A stretch of DNA of 44,492 nt, taken from Bacteroidota bacterium. GTDB lineage: Bacteria > Bacteroidota > Bacteroidia > Chitinophagales > JADIYW01. Positions 36,353 to 44,492 of this stretch are shown in pieces; positions within the stretch are counted from its first letter, which is position 1, and the number at the start of each line of letters is the position of its first letter. The position numbers were made by a program, and so were the translations under genes. The notes beneath the pieces were generated by a model that worked only from the letters and a program-made list of their open reading frames with translations, had not been told where the DNA came from and ran no database searches. The stretch is taken from assembly GCA_028288625.1 (NCBI GenBank), contig JAQBNI010000028.1, positions 1-44,492 on the forward strand, read 5' to 3'.

Positions 36353-38548
36353 ATGAAATCAATCTTGTGTTGTATTAGTATTTCTGCGTTGCTGTTTCAG
36401 TTCGCATTCAGCCAGGAATCAAAAAAAATACAAATAAAAATTACCGATAAAAGTAATAAGGAACTCTTAATGGGTGCGAATGTGCAATGGGTAAATTCTA
36501 CCGATGGCGCCACCACCGACGAGTATGGTATTGCCCGTGTAAATGTTCCTGATACTTTACCGCAATCTCTGGTGATCAGTTATGTCGGTTATGTTACGGA
36601 TACTATTTTTGTGAAGAAGGCAGCAAATATTGATATCGCGCTGCAACCCGAAGTCGCGCTGAAGGAAGTGGAAGTAAAAGCGCGCAAGCAAACGAGTTAT
36701 GTTTCTTCTATCGATCCGCTGAAAACCGAAAAGCTTGGCATCGGTGAATTAAAAAAAGCGGCATGCTGCAATTTATCTGAAAGCTTTCAAACGAATGCTT
36801 CCGTTGATGTGCAATACTCGGATGCTGTGACCGGTGCGAAGGAAATTAAATTGCTGGGCTTAAGCGGAATTTACGTGCAGAATTTACTGGAAGGCGTTCC
36901 GTTCATGCGTGGTTTAACTGCCACTTTCGGCTTAGATAATATTCCTGCGCCGTGGATGAAATCTATTTCCATTTCCAAAGGCGTTCCTTCTGTAAAGAAC
37001 AGCTATGAAGGCATCACCGGTGCATTGAACGTGGAATTCAAGAGCAGCTTTAACGATGATCAGAAATTGTATTTCGATATGTTTGCCAATCAAAGCGGAC
37101 GTATAGAAACCAACCTGCTGATCAACCACAAGATCAACACAAAGCTCGGCACTATGCTGATGGCAAACGGCGCGTTTACTCCTCGCAAGGAAGATCATAA
37201 CCACGACGGATTTTTAGATCAGCCTTTAATGAAACAGTATAATCTTTTGAACCGCTGGAATTATCACTCCGATAAAGTGGAAGGACAGTACATGATCAAA
37301 GTGTTGTCGGAAAACCGCGATGCCGGGCAGATCACAAGACACGCGCATCACCCGGGAGATTCAACGCCTTTGTTCGGTATAAACATCAACACGAAACGTG
37401 TGGAAGGCTTTGCGAAAACGGGTTATATTTTTAGTGAAGAAAACAGTCTCGGCACACAATTATCCGGCGTGTATCACCAGCAAAGATCGTACTACGGCAC
37501 AAAAGTATTTGACGCGACACAAGCAAGTTTTACCGGCAATATCCTTTATCAAACAACGATTAAAAATGATAACCACATGGTTACAGGAGGGGTGAATTTT
37601 GTATATGACAAGATCGATGAGCAACTCGACTCCCTGCAATTTCACAGGAACGATGTTGTGCCGGGAGCATTTGTGGAGTACACGTACAAATACAAGGATA
37701 AGATCACGCTTGTTACGGGCGTGCGCGGCGATTATCATACACGTGCGGGTTTTCAATTCAGCCCGAGAGTTCACGCGCGCTTCCTGCTCGCAACAAATAC
37801 AACGCTGCGTGTTGCCGGCGGCAGCGGCTTCAGGGTTCCGAATGTATTAACAGAAAATCAATCGTTGTTTGCCAGCTCGCGCACAATAAATATTCTTGAA
37901 ATTCCAAACAAAGAAGTGGCGTGGAATTACGGGATCAGCCTTACACAAACGTTTCATTTATTTCAACGCGAAGGAAGTTTGTCTGTCGATTTTTTCAGAA
38001 CAGATTTTACAATGCAAACTGTTGTCGATATTGACAATGCTGACGGGAAGGTAAATATTTCCAACCTTCATGGAAAGTCATTTTCAAACAGCTTGCTCGT
38101 AGAATTTAATTTTGAAGTTTTAAAAGGACTGGATCTCAAAGCCGCGTATCGTTTGGAAGATGTGCGCACAACTTATCACGGTGTGTTGATGCAAAGACCG
38201 CTGCAGGCGTTGAACAAGGGATTGTTTGCACTGAGCTATAAAACGCCGAACAAGCAGTGGCAGTTCGACGTCAACACCAGTATTAATGGTCAACGCAGAC
38301 TGCCGAACAGCTTCATAGGAGATGGAGCCGGTAAAAGATATTCGCCGGTATACGCTTTGCTAAATGCACAGATCTTAAAATATTTCAAAAATGCGGAGCT
38401 GTTTGTAGGATGTGAAAACATCACCAATTACAAGCAGCAATATCCTGTACTCGGCACGCCATCTACTTCTTATTTCGATACCTACCAGGTATATTCACCG
38501 GTGATGGGCGAAACCGTTTACGGCGGCTTTAGAATTTTTATTAAATAA
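36353..38548 (+). CDS. TonB-dependent receptor with N-terminal carboxypeptidase-like domain
   Basis: A 731-residue outer-membrane receptor. A signal peptide (MKSILCCISISALLFQFAFSQ) is followed by a carboxypeptidase-regulatory-like beta domain (DKSNKELLMGANVQWVNS, LVISYVGYVTDT), a plug (LSGIYVQNLLEGVPFMRG, YEGITGALNVEFK) and a barrel ending in aromatic GFRIFIK. I chose the ATG at 36353 because it starts the signal peptide. Position between a Cys-rich protein and heavy-metal-binding proteins suggests transport of a metal or metal-ligand complex. Unusually for such receptors the plug contains a CC pair (KKAACCNLSES), also typical of copper-associated members. Confidence 0.9.
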   Translation: MKSILCCISISALLFQFAFSQESKKIQIKITDKSNKELLMGANVQWVNSTDGATTDEYGIARVNVPDTLPQSLVISYVGYVTDTIFVKKAANIDIALQPEVALKEVEVKARKQTSYVSSIDPLKTEKLGIGELKKAACCNLSESFQTNASVDVQYSDAVTGAKEIKLLGLSGIYVQNLLEGVPFMRGLTATFGLDNIPAPWMKSISISKGVPSVKNSYEGITGALNVEFKSSFNDDQKLYFDMFANQSGRIETNLLINHKINTKLGTMLMANGAFTPRKEDHNHDGFLDQPLMKQYNLLNRWNYHSDKVEGQYMIKVLSENRDAGQITRHAHHPGDSTPLFGININTKRVEGFAKTGYIFSEENSLGTQLSGVYHQQRSYYGTKVFDATQASFTGNILYQTTIKNDNHMVTGGVNFVYDKIDEQLDSLQFHRNDVVPGAFVEYTYKYKDKITLVTGVRGDYHTRAGFQFSPRVHARFLLATNTTLRVAGGSGFRVPNVLTENQSLFASSRTINILEIPNKEVAWNYGISLTQTFHLFQREGSLSVDFFRTDFTMQTVVDIDNADGKVNISNLHGKSFSNSLLVEFNFEVLKGLDLKAAYRLEDVRTTYHGVLMQRPLQALNKGLFALSYKTPNKQWQFDVNTSINGQRRLPNSFIGDGAGKRYSPVYALLNAQILKYFKNAELFVGCENITNYKQQYPVLGTPSTSYFDTYQVYSPVMGETVYGGFRIFIK

Positions 38549-38581
38549 CAATTATTTTTAATTCAATAAACAAAATAGAAA

Positions 38582-38914
38582 ATGCAAAAAATCAAATCAA
38601 TCGCTGTGGTCATTATGGTAATGATCGCAACTGTCACCATGTTTACTGCATGCAGGCATCATTGTAAAAAAGATGGAAAATGCTGTAAGGAAATGTGCGC
38701 AAAAGATTCATCCTGCTGCAAACATAAGGGTAATAAAGAATGTTGCAAGGGCGACAAAAAGGACTGTGAAAAAGGTGAAAAGAAAGCATGTTGTGCAAAA
38801 GGCGGCGCTATGGAAGGAAGGGGAATGTATCATTGCCCGATGGATTCCGGTGTGATGTCTGACAAGCCGGGTAAATGCCCGAAGTGCGGAATGGAACTGG
38901 AGAAAACGAAATAA
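38582..38914 (+). CDS. cysteine-rich heavy-metal-binding lipoprotein
   Basis: A 110-residue lipoprotein (signal ending MFTACRHH) with a metallothionein-like middle holding more than a dozen cysteines in CC and CxxxC spacings. A C-terminal heavy-metal-binding domain (YHCPMDSGVMSDKPGKCPKC then GMEL) follows. That domain occurs in copper and silver efflux proteins. It follows the TonB receptor by 33 bases. A role as metal buffer or scavenger at the cell envelope is likely, copper being the best guess. Confidence 0.82.
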   Translation: MQKIKSIAVVIMVMIATVTMFTACRHHCKKDGKCCKEMCAKDSSCCKHKGNKECCKGDKKDCEKGEKKACCAKGGAMEGRGMYHCPMDSGVMSDKPGKCPKCGMELEKTK

Positions 38915-38944
38915 ATGGATTTTGATTCTACTATTTCCTTGTTT

Positions 38945-38992
38945 TACTATCAACCCCTCCTCACTGAGGAGGGGAATAAAAGGGGTGGTCAA
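38945..38992. repeat. CCCCTCC/GGAGGGG hairpin repeat, copy 1
   Basis: CCCCTCCTCA-C-TGAGGAGGGG (38954-38974) followed by aataaaaggggtggtc. Related copies are at 42821-42862 and 42926-42956. Confidence 0.75.
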
Positions 38993-39081
38993 GAATCGAT
39001 TTTACTTCTAAAGGAACAGTTCATCAACTTAATACATCGCACCATGTTATAAGAATATATCATCAATCTAAAAAATAATTT

Positions 39082-39618
39082 ATGAAAACATTATTCAAAA
39101 CACTGTTGCTGCTCTTACTGATAACTTCATTCACTACACTCAATGCACAAAGTGATTCCATCCGATCAAGCGCTGGAATCGCCACCACGGATTTTAAATC
39201 CCTTAAAGTGAAATTTCTAAAAATGGATGACAAGTATTATGTATTCCTCGTTGATCCGCAAGGAACTATTTATCCCAACAAAAATGTAACGCTTACGGTA
39301 AAATCAGATGCCGAGGAATTGTTTAGTCCAAAAGTGCCCGTCTCCCCTTTCCAGGACAATGGTTTTGTATTAAATAAACAACCGGGAAATTTCAGAACGC
39401 TGAAGCTGGATTTTAAATTGAAGGATGCTCAACAGACTGCAAATCTTCGTGCTTCGCTTTCAAATAAACCTCAGGAACAAAGCGGCTTCCTCTGCCCGAT
39501 GCATCCTACGGAAGTTTTTCAAAGTGAAGGCGTATGCCCTAAATGCAATATGGCATTGGTCACAAAGAAAATAAGCGTTTACGATGTAGCTTCAGAAAAA
39601 GAAAAATCTAAACCATAA
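39082..39618 (+). CDS. exported protein with heavy-metal-binding domain
   Basis: A 178-residue exported protein (signal MKTLFKTLLLLLLITSFTTLNAQ) with an Ig-like beta domain (residues about 35-130) and a C-terminal heavy-metal-binding domain, FLCPMHPTEVFQSEG then VCPKCNMALV. The mature N-domain has no recognised family. It probably belongs to the metal-handling cluster despite a 167-base gap carrying a hairpin repeat upstream. Confidence 0.82.
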   Translation: MKTLFKTLLLLLLITSFTTLNAQSDSIRSSAGIATTDFKSLKVKFLKMDDKYYVFLVDPQGTIYPNKNVTLTVKSDAEELFSPKVPVSPFQDNGFVLNKQPGNFRTLKLDFKLKDAQQTANLRASLSNKPQEQSGFLCPMHPTEVFQSEGVCPKCNMALVTKKISVYDVASEKEKSKP

Positions 39619-39695
39619 AGATCAATCCTGGCATGAAATATGATAGTATTATAGCACAAGATTTTTCTTAAATTTATAACACAAATCAAAAAAGA

Positions 39696-40037
39696 ATGAA
39701 AAAGAAAATTTTAATATTACTCGCATTTTTTACATTCCTGGTTCCTGCAGGTGCGTTCGCTAAAGACGCAACTACAAAAACAAGTTTCAAAGTCTGGGGG
39801 AATTGTGAAAACTGTAAAAAGCGAATAGAAAAAGCAGCAAAGACCGAGGGCGTGAAAACTGCGGAATGGAGCGAAGAAAAAAAAGTGATCACGGTCACTT
39901 TCGTTCCTTCCAAAATTTCAGTCGACCAGATCCAGCAGAATATTGCAAAAGTAGGCTACGATACTGAAAAGTATAAAGCAGATGAGGATGCTTATAACAA
40001 ACTTCCGAAATGTTGCCAGTACGATCGTAAGAAATAG
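39696..40037 (+). CDS. HMA-domain metal-binding protein (periplasmic)
   Basis: A 113-residue protein with signal peptide (MKKKILILLAFFTFLVPAGAFA) and a heavy-metal-associated domain. The metal-binding loop is GNCENCKKRIEKAAK (CxxC), with the HMA pattern GVKTAEWSEEKKVITVTF after it. A C-terminal CC (LPKCCQYD) may add ligands. Such domains bind Cu(I) or similar soft metals. It ends the metal cluster, and a strong hairpin at 40056 follows. Confidence 0.9.
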   Translation: MKKKILILLAFFTFLVPAGAFAKDATTKTSFKVWGNCENCKKRIEKAAKTEGVKTAEWSEEKKVITVTFVPSKISVDQIQQNIAKVGYDTEKYKADEDAYNKLPKCCQYDRKK

Positions 40038-40055
40038 TTAAACTAAATTTATGTT

Positions 40056-40088
40056 AAAGGCAACCGCAAAGGGTTGCCTTTTGCTTTT
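40056..40088 (+). terminator. intrinsic terminator after the HMA gene
   Basis: AAAGGCAACC-GCAAAG-GGTTGCCTTT then TGCTTTTA: a 10-bp perfect stem with T-rich tail. Confidence 0.88.
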
Positions 40089-40136
40089 ATAACCCGGTAA
40101 AAATTGGTACCTTTAACCGGTAAAATTCCACACGTT

Positions 40137-42782
40137 ATGAGATCTTTTAATTTATCCTTGTTGATGCTTTTAATGGCATTGAGCATTTCCTTTACTTTTG
40201 CTAAAAAGAAACCGAAAAAAGACAAACCTTCCCAGGTGGTTACCATCATGGTGGATTCAACTGCGAGAACGACTACTGTTGTTGTAGCAAAAGACACGAC
40301 CGCAAAAAAAGCAGATAAGGATAAAGACAAAACCAAGACGATAAAGGAAGTTACGGAGAAAGCAAAAAAATTCTCCGGTCTTTTTAATATTTACCAGGAT
40401 ACGACTTCCGGTAAAACTTACCTGGAGATCCCTGAAGATAAGATCGGGAAAGAATATATCTACTTTGCTTATGTGCTCGATGGAATTTTAGATGCCGGTT
40501 ACGCACGCGGCGGATACAAGGACAATTTCATTTTTAAGGTGGTAAAATATTTCGACAGGATTGATTTTGTGGTGCAGAATACAAATTATTATTTCGATAA
40601 AAATAATGAACTGAGCAAGGCTGAAAATGCAAATATCAACGAGCCGCTGTTTATCTCCGAAAAAATTGTGGCAACTTCAACCGATAAAAAGAAGATATTT
40701 TTAATTGAAGCAGATAATTTATTTTTAGCGGAAAACTTCACACAAATAAAACCTTCAAAATTGCCGACGGATAAGCCTGACGCTTTTTCATTGGGTTCGC
40801 TGAGCACAAAGAAATCAAAATATCTTGCCATCAATAATTACCCGAACAATACAGATGTTTCTGTAGAATATATTTATGAAAATCCTTCGCCGGTCAACAA
40901 CGGATCAGATGAAGTAACAGACGCGCGATTTGTTTCCGTGAAGCTACAACACAGTATTATTGAAGTGCCTGAGAATAATTTCAAGCCGCGTTATGATGAT
41001 CCGCGCGTAGGTTATTTTATTGAAAAGGTAACCGATCAGACTTCTACAAGCGTTACGCCATGGAAGGATGTGATCCATCGATGGGACTTGCAAAAAAAAG
41101 ATCCTGGAGCAAAAATTTCAGAACCCGTAAAACCAATTGTGTGGTGGATAGAAAAAACGACGCCGAAACAATTCAGACCGATCATTAAAAATGCCGTGCT
41201 CGCATGGAATGAAGCTTTCGAAACTGCGGGCTTTAAAAACGCAATCGAATGTTACGAACAACCTGATACTGCAACGTGGGAAGCAGAAGATATACGTTAT
41301 AATGTGATCCGCTGGACTTCTTCTCCACGCCCTCCTTACGGGGGTTACGGACCAAGTTTTGTAAACCCGAGAACGGGACAAATTTTAGGTGCGGATATCA
41401 TGCTCGAATTTGTTTATCTCACCAACCGGTTGAATCTTGAAAAATTATATGACGTCGCTGCGCTCGATAATATGCAGCAGCCTTCAAATTTAAATTATGA
41501 CAACTGCGCTTTCGGCGAAGCGATGCATGAAAATATTTTATTCGGCACTCAGATGATGAATGCTTACGGTTTCAGCGAACTTGACAAAGATGAATTTATC
41601 AAGCAGGCACTGTACGACCTGACCTTGCATGAAGTGGGTCACACCTTTGGGTTGAATCACAATTTTATCGCTTCACAACTTCATACACCTGAGGAAATGC
41701 AGGATGGCGTATTGGGCGCAACAGTTGGTTTAACTGCTTCCGTAATGGATTACACGATCCCGAATATTTCTCCAGATAAAAGCAAACAGGGATTATTTTT
41801 TGATATTAAACCGGGACCTTATGATAAATGGGCAATTCAATATGGTTATCTAACCGCACCTGATGAAGCACAGGAAAAAGAAGCATTGCAGAGTATCGTT
41901 GCAGGCTCTGTAAAAAAAGAAAACCGTTTTATGAACGATGCGGATGATATGCGCTCGCCGGGAAGAGGAATTGATCCCAGGGCAAATGTATTTGATATGT
42001 CTGACGATGCGATTGGCTACGCGGTGAATAATATTAAAATGGTGAATGATGCATTACCGAAAGTCCTACAAAAATATAGTACTCCGGGACAATCATACCA
42101 TGAATTGAGAAATGCTTACCTCATTCTTTCAGGTCATTATGCGCGAAGTCTGAATGTGATCAGCAGGTATATCGGTGGCGTTTACGTGAACAGAACTTTT
42201 GTAGGACAAGATACATCTGCAAAACCTTTTACACCTGTTTCTTATACGGATCAGAAGCGCGCGATGCAGGCATTGAGTAAATATGCTTTTTCGAGATCGG
42301 CATTTAAAGTGCCTAATAATATTTACAGCTATCTCGAAATGCAGAGAAGAGGATATGATTTTAGGAAGGAAAATGAAGATCCGAAAATACACGATCGGAT
42401 CTTAAATATTCAGAAAGCAATTTTTGATCAGCTTTTAAATTCAACAGTGATGCAGCGGATAACAGATACGCGTTACTATGGCAATAAATACGGCTTGAAT
42501 GCGATGCTCGGAGACTTGACCAGCAGTGTTTTTATAGAAGATATCGGGTCGCCGGTCTCCACGATCCGCCAGAATCTGCAGGAAGAATATGTGACGCGCT
42601 TGTTGAGTATTATGGATGGAAAGTCCTCTTACAACTATACATCTAAAACTGCTGCTTTTGGTGAAGTGAAAAGAATTCTCGGATTGATGGAAGCAAATGT
42701 TGGTGATGACACTTCCACTAAATCACACAGAGCGCATGTTGCATTTTTGATCAACAAAGCGTTGGACGTTCATCAGCAGTAG
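40137..42782 (+). CDS. exported zinc-dependent metalloprotease (DUF5117/DUF4953 type)
   Basis: An 881-residue exported metzincin-like protein. After a signal peptide there is a Lys/Thr-rich linker (to about residue 80) and a DUF5117-like N-domain (GLFNIYQDTTSGKTYLEIP, GKEYIYFA). The zinc site is HEVGHTFGLNH (His498, Glu499, His502, His508), and the Met-turn SVMDY lies at about residue 537. Extended helical domain follows. The ATG at 40137 gives the signal peptide; GTG 40104 is less likely. Probably periplasmic or surface-bound; the target is unknown. The terminator upstream separates it from the metal cluster. Confidence 0.88.
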   Translation: MRSFNLSLLMLLMALSISFTFAKKKPKKDKPSQVVTIMVDSTARTTTVVVAKDTTAKKADKDKDKTKTIKEVTEKAKKFSGLFNIYQDTTSGKTYLEIPEDKIGKEYIYFAYVLDGILDAGYARGGYKDNFIFKVVKYFDRIDFVVQNTNYYFDKNNELSKAENANINEPLFISEKIVATSTDKKKIFLIEADNLFLAENFTQIKPSKLPTDKPDAFSLGSLSTKKSKYLAINNYPNNTDVSVEYIYENPSPVNNGSDEVTDARFVSVKLQHSIIEVPENNFKPRYDDPRVGYFIEKVTDQTSTSVTPWKDVIHRWDLQKKDPGAKISEPVKPIVWWIEKTTPKQFRPIIKNAVLAWNEAFETAGFKNAIECYEQPDTATWEAEDIRYNVIRWTSSPRPPYGGYGPSFVNPRTGQILGADIMLEFVYLTNRLNLEKLYDVAALDNMQQPSNLNYDNCAFGEAMHENILFGTQMMNAYGFSELDKDEFIKQALYDLTLHEVGHTFGLNHNFIASQLHTPEEMQDGVLGATVGLTASVMDYTIPNISPDKSKQGLFFDIKPGPYDKWAIQYGYLTAPDEAQEKEALQSIVAGSVKKENRFMNDADDMRSPGRGIDPRANVFDMSDDAIGYAVNNIKMVNDALPKVLQKYSTPGQSYHELRNAYLILSGHYARSLNVISRYIGGVYVNRTFVGQDTSAKPFTPVSYTDQKRAMQALSKYAFSRSAFKVPNNIYSYLEMQRRGYDFRKENEDPKIHDRILNIQKAIFDQLLNSTVMQRITDTRYYGNKYGLNAMLGDLTSSVFIEDIGSPVSTIRQNLQEEYVTRLLSIMDGKSSYNYTSKTAAFGEVKRILGLMEANVGDDTSTKSHRAHVAFLINKALDVHQQ

Positions 42783-42820
42783 TAACATTTCAACCGGATA
42801 AAATTGAGCTGAGTCTGTAA

Positions 42821-42862
42821 CCACCCTTTTGTTCCTCCTGGAAAATAGGAAGTTAGGGAAGG
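42821..42862. repeat. CCCTCC-type hairpin repeat, copy 2
   Basis: ccacccttttgttcctcctg and a degenerate partner aggaagttaggg. This is a decayed copy of the repeat at 38945. Confidence 0.55.
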
Positions 42863-42925
42863 AAGGTCGAACAAATAAAAAAAGTCTTAGAATAAATGAA
42901 ATGGAACTTATAGCTACTGCTAATC

Positions 42926-42956
42926 CCCTCCTATTTTAGGAGGGTTAGGGTGGTAA
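42926..42956. repeat. CCCTCCTA/TAGGAGGG hairpin repeat, copy 3
   Basis: CCCTCCTA-TTT-TAGGAGGG followed by ttagggtggt. It lies at the convergent end of the protease and propeller-like genes and could act as a terminator. Confidence 0.7.
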
Positions 42957-42963
42957 TAGTTTA

Positions 42964-43836
42964 TTATTCCAAAGAAATCTCTACTTCAAACAAAGTGGAA
43001 TTACCATCATCGTTATCCGCTACTAAAACACAGGTGTAGTTTTTATCCTGCTGTTTTGTAATACAAATGGATTCTATTTTTTGCTGAATGAATGCAGGTT
43101 CGTTTTCTCCTAATAAGAAAACTTCATCCGCAGTCAATATTTCATCATCTAATTTTTTATAAGCGTTTCGTACAACGAGCACTGCGCTTCCTGCAATAGT
43201 GCCGTCGTCGTAAGCGTTACTTGTGTCTTCAGCGGAAGCAGTCAGTAATAAAATATCATTTAGCGAATCATAACAAGCGCCGGAAATTCCAAGCGGAATA
43301 TTTCCAATGTTGCCTGTTTGTACAGGCATCACTTTAAACCGTCCGGGAAATTGTTTTTTTAATATTTTCTGATCGGTGATGATAAGCTGATTCGGATACT
43401 GCGTATTTCCCCGGTTAAAGAATAATAATTTATCCCTGCAAGCAGCAAATCCTTCAATATTCATTTCCATGATCAATTGCTTATTGCGGAAAAGTGAATA
43501 GAATGAATTGGTATTGATCTTTTTTACAGAATCGTTCGAAAACTGGACAATAAATGCAACGTCACGCTGCGGCGATCTCGAACCGGAACCCAATACATAC
43601 AATTGATCGTTGATCACCGCAGCACACTCGAGATCGGGCTTATCCGTTTTAGGAATCCGTTTTCCTTCAAAATCAAATAAAGTAATTTTCTTTACAGGTT
43701 TCCATTGTGCATCAAGACATAAAATATAACTGACATCGTCGCCGATGACGTACAAAAGGTCATTGTCAAATTCTATTGCCGAACCCGACGGATAATCAAT
43801 CACCTCTTTGCGCAATAAATTTATTTTCATTCCCAT
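42964..43836 (-). CDS. beta-propeller-like protein (DUF6929-type), no signal peptide
   Basis: A 290-residue protein made of short strand repeats (IDYPSGSAIEFDNDLLYVIGDD, PDLECAAVINDQLYVLGSGS, MNIEGFAACRDKLLFFNRG, VADNDDGNSTLFEVE), resembling DUF6929-type propellers of Bacteroidota. It lacks a recognisable export signal, so it is probably cytoplasmic. The ATG could be at 43836 or two codons later at 43830. It is divergent from the truncated membrane protein across about 60 bases. Function unknown. Confidence 0.7.
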   Translation of the reverse strand: MGMKINLLRKEVIDYPSGSAIEFDNDLLYVIGDDVSYILCLDAQWKPVKKITLFDFEGKRIPKTDKPDLECAAVINDQLYVLGSGSRSPQRDVAFIVQFSNDSVKKINTNSFYSLFRNKQLIMEMNIEGFAACRDKLLFFNRGNTQYPNQLIITDQKILKKQFPGRFKVMPVQTGNIGNIPLGISGACYDSLNDILLLTASAEDTSNAYDDGTIAGSAVLVVRNAYKKLDDEILTADEVFLLGENEPAFIQQKIESICITKQQDKNYTCVLVADNDDGNSTLFEVEISLE

Positions 43837-43898
43837 TTTTAATCGTCAAATATAACTTTAGTATTCTCGAAATATTTCATAATTTCGTCAATACGTTT

Positions 43899-44492
43899 AT
43901 GGCATTTTTACAGAAATTATTCAGGGAAGATAGGATTATTCCACCTAAACTAAATGCGCAGGTTGGCTTTTATTTACTGATCATTATAGCCGCTGTCCTG
44001 AAACAATTATACGGCGTTCAGCATCATCTCGACATTCCTTTTTTTGATGAAACGGAATATTTGCAGAAAGGATTTAATCTTGGTGCACATGCATACAACG
44101 ACTGGGGACCGTCTTACAACTTATGGTATTTTATTTTATCAAAGGCTTATCCTGATTCTGTTCAATTATTTTATTTTAATTATGAGGTGTTGATGGTGTT
44201 GATTCCTGCACTGCTGTTTTTATTTTTAATTGTTTATGGAATTGAAAAAAATATTTCGCTGCTTTTAACTTTATCTTTTTTAATGCAGCCGTTGCTCATC
44301 TCCAATTTTACATTTGTAAGTCACTTTTGTCTTTTAATTATTCTGCTTTCTTTTATTGCAATGGTATTTGCAGAAAGAAATGAATCGAAGGTTTTACTGG
44401 CGATGATCGCATCGTATATATGTATGTACGCCAGGCAGGAATTTCTGCTGATCTTCGGAACGCTGTTGTTTTTATGGATGCTCCTGCTGATA
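43899..44492 (+). CDS. GT-C-like membrane protein, 3' end beyond the window
   Basis: An open frame from ATG 43899 with no stop up to the last base, giving 198 residues. It is strongly hydrophobic after an N-terminal MAFLQKLFREDR. The first helix is followed by FFDETEYLQKG, an acidic loop with the place and form of the catalytic DE/DD motif of GT39-like (dolichyl-phosphate-mannose or ArnT type) glycosyltransferases. At least five helices are visible. Lipid-linked sugar transfer is inferred, and the C-terminus cannot be judged. Confidence 0.65.
   Translation, partial: MAFLQKLFREDRIIPPKLNAQVGFYLLIIIAAVLKQLYGVQHHLDIPFFDETEYLQKGFNLGAHAYNDWGPSYNLWYFILSKAYPDSVQLFYFNYEVLMVLIPALLFLFLIVYGIEKNISLLLTLSFLMQPLLISNFTFVSHFCLLIILLSFIAMVFAERNESKVLLAMIASYICMYARQEFLLIFGTLLFLWMLLLI

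Overview
The window looks like the chromosome of a Bacteroidota bacterium, probably Chitinophagales or a related lineage. The basis is inference from gene content: three proteins with C-terminal type IX secretion (T9SS) sorting domains (YPNP/FPNP motifs), a DUF4270 lipoprotein beside a short GT5 starch-synthase-like protein and panC/panD, a TonB-dependent receptor with an N-terminal carboxypeptidase-like domain, an HYC_CC_PP-type protein, DUF1573-like proteins, DHCW-type cupin, and promoters resembling the Bacteroidota -7 box TAnnTTTG. No rRNA, CRISPR array, integrase or insertion sequence was seen.

Layout. 1-2.5 kb: a ThiE/TenI-like protein and a DinB-fold protein, divergent from a polytopic membrane protein. 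2.5-5.8 kb: a DUF4238 protein and a thiamine operon (thiS-thiC) behind a TPP riboswitch. 5.9-8.7 kb: GNAT, DoxX-like protein and a 606-residue acyl-CoA dehydrogenase whose ATG overlaps the stop of a KAP-type P-loop NTPase (8.7-10.2 kb). 10.3-12.6 kb: glmS, with a small exported protein overlapping its stop. 12.7-16.4 kb: DUF4270, GT5-only starch-synthase-like gene, panC and panD. 16.5-19.4 kb: flippase-like membrane protein overlapping an rfaE2/hldE-type nucleotidyltransferase, a second acyl-CoA dehydrogenase, and tRNA-Ser(GGA). 19.5-21.1 kb: T9SS cargo. 21.2-23 kb: a type II restriction-modification pair. 23.8-26.3 kb: lon. 26.3-27.4 kb: a TIR-like protein with an unrecognised cysteine-containing C-terminus. 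27.5-31.8 kb: cupin, two T9SS cargo proteins and a STAS-like protein. 32-34.8 kb: small exported proteins, including a frameshifted DUF1573-like gene beside an intact relative. 34.9-35.7 kb: acyltransferase. 35.9-40 kb: a metal-handling cluster (HYC_CC_PP-like, TonB receptor, two heavy-metal-binding-domain proteins, HMA protein). 40.1-44.5 kb: a large metzincin-like protease, a beta-propeller-like protein and a truncated GT-C-like membrane protein.

How it fits together. Most of the window is core metabolism (thiamine, pantothenate, amino sugars, acyl-CoA oxidation, protein quality control). Four AT-rich genes or pairs sit singly between core genes and look like defence cargo: DUF4238, the KAP NTPase, the HaeIII-family endonuclease with an adenine methylase, and the TIR-like protein. 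The most worthwhile leads are the TIR-like protein with no visible cyclase partner, the endonuclease/methylase pairing that implies a target other than GGCC, the metal cluster, and several families of short intergenic repeats. One of these repeat families runs into coding sequence and supplies protein tails and stop codons.
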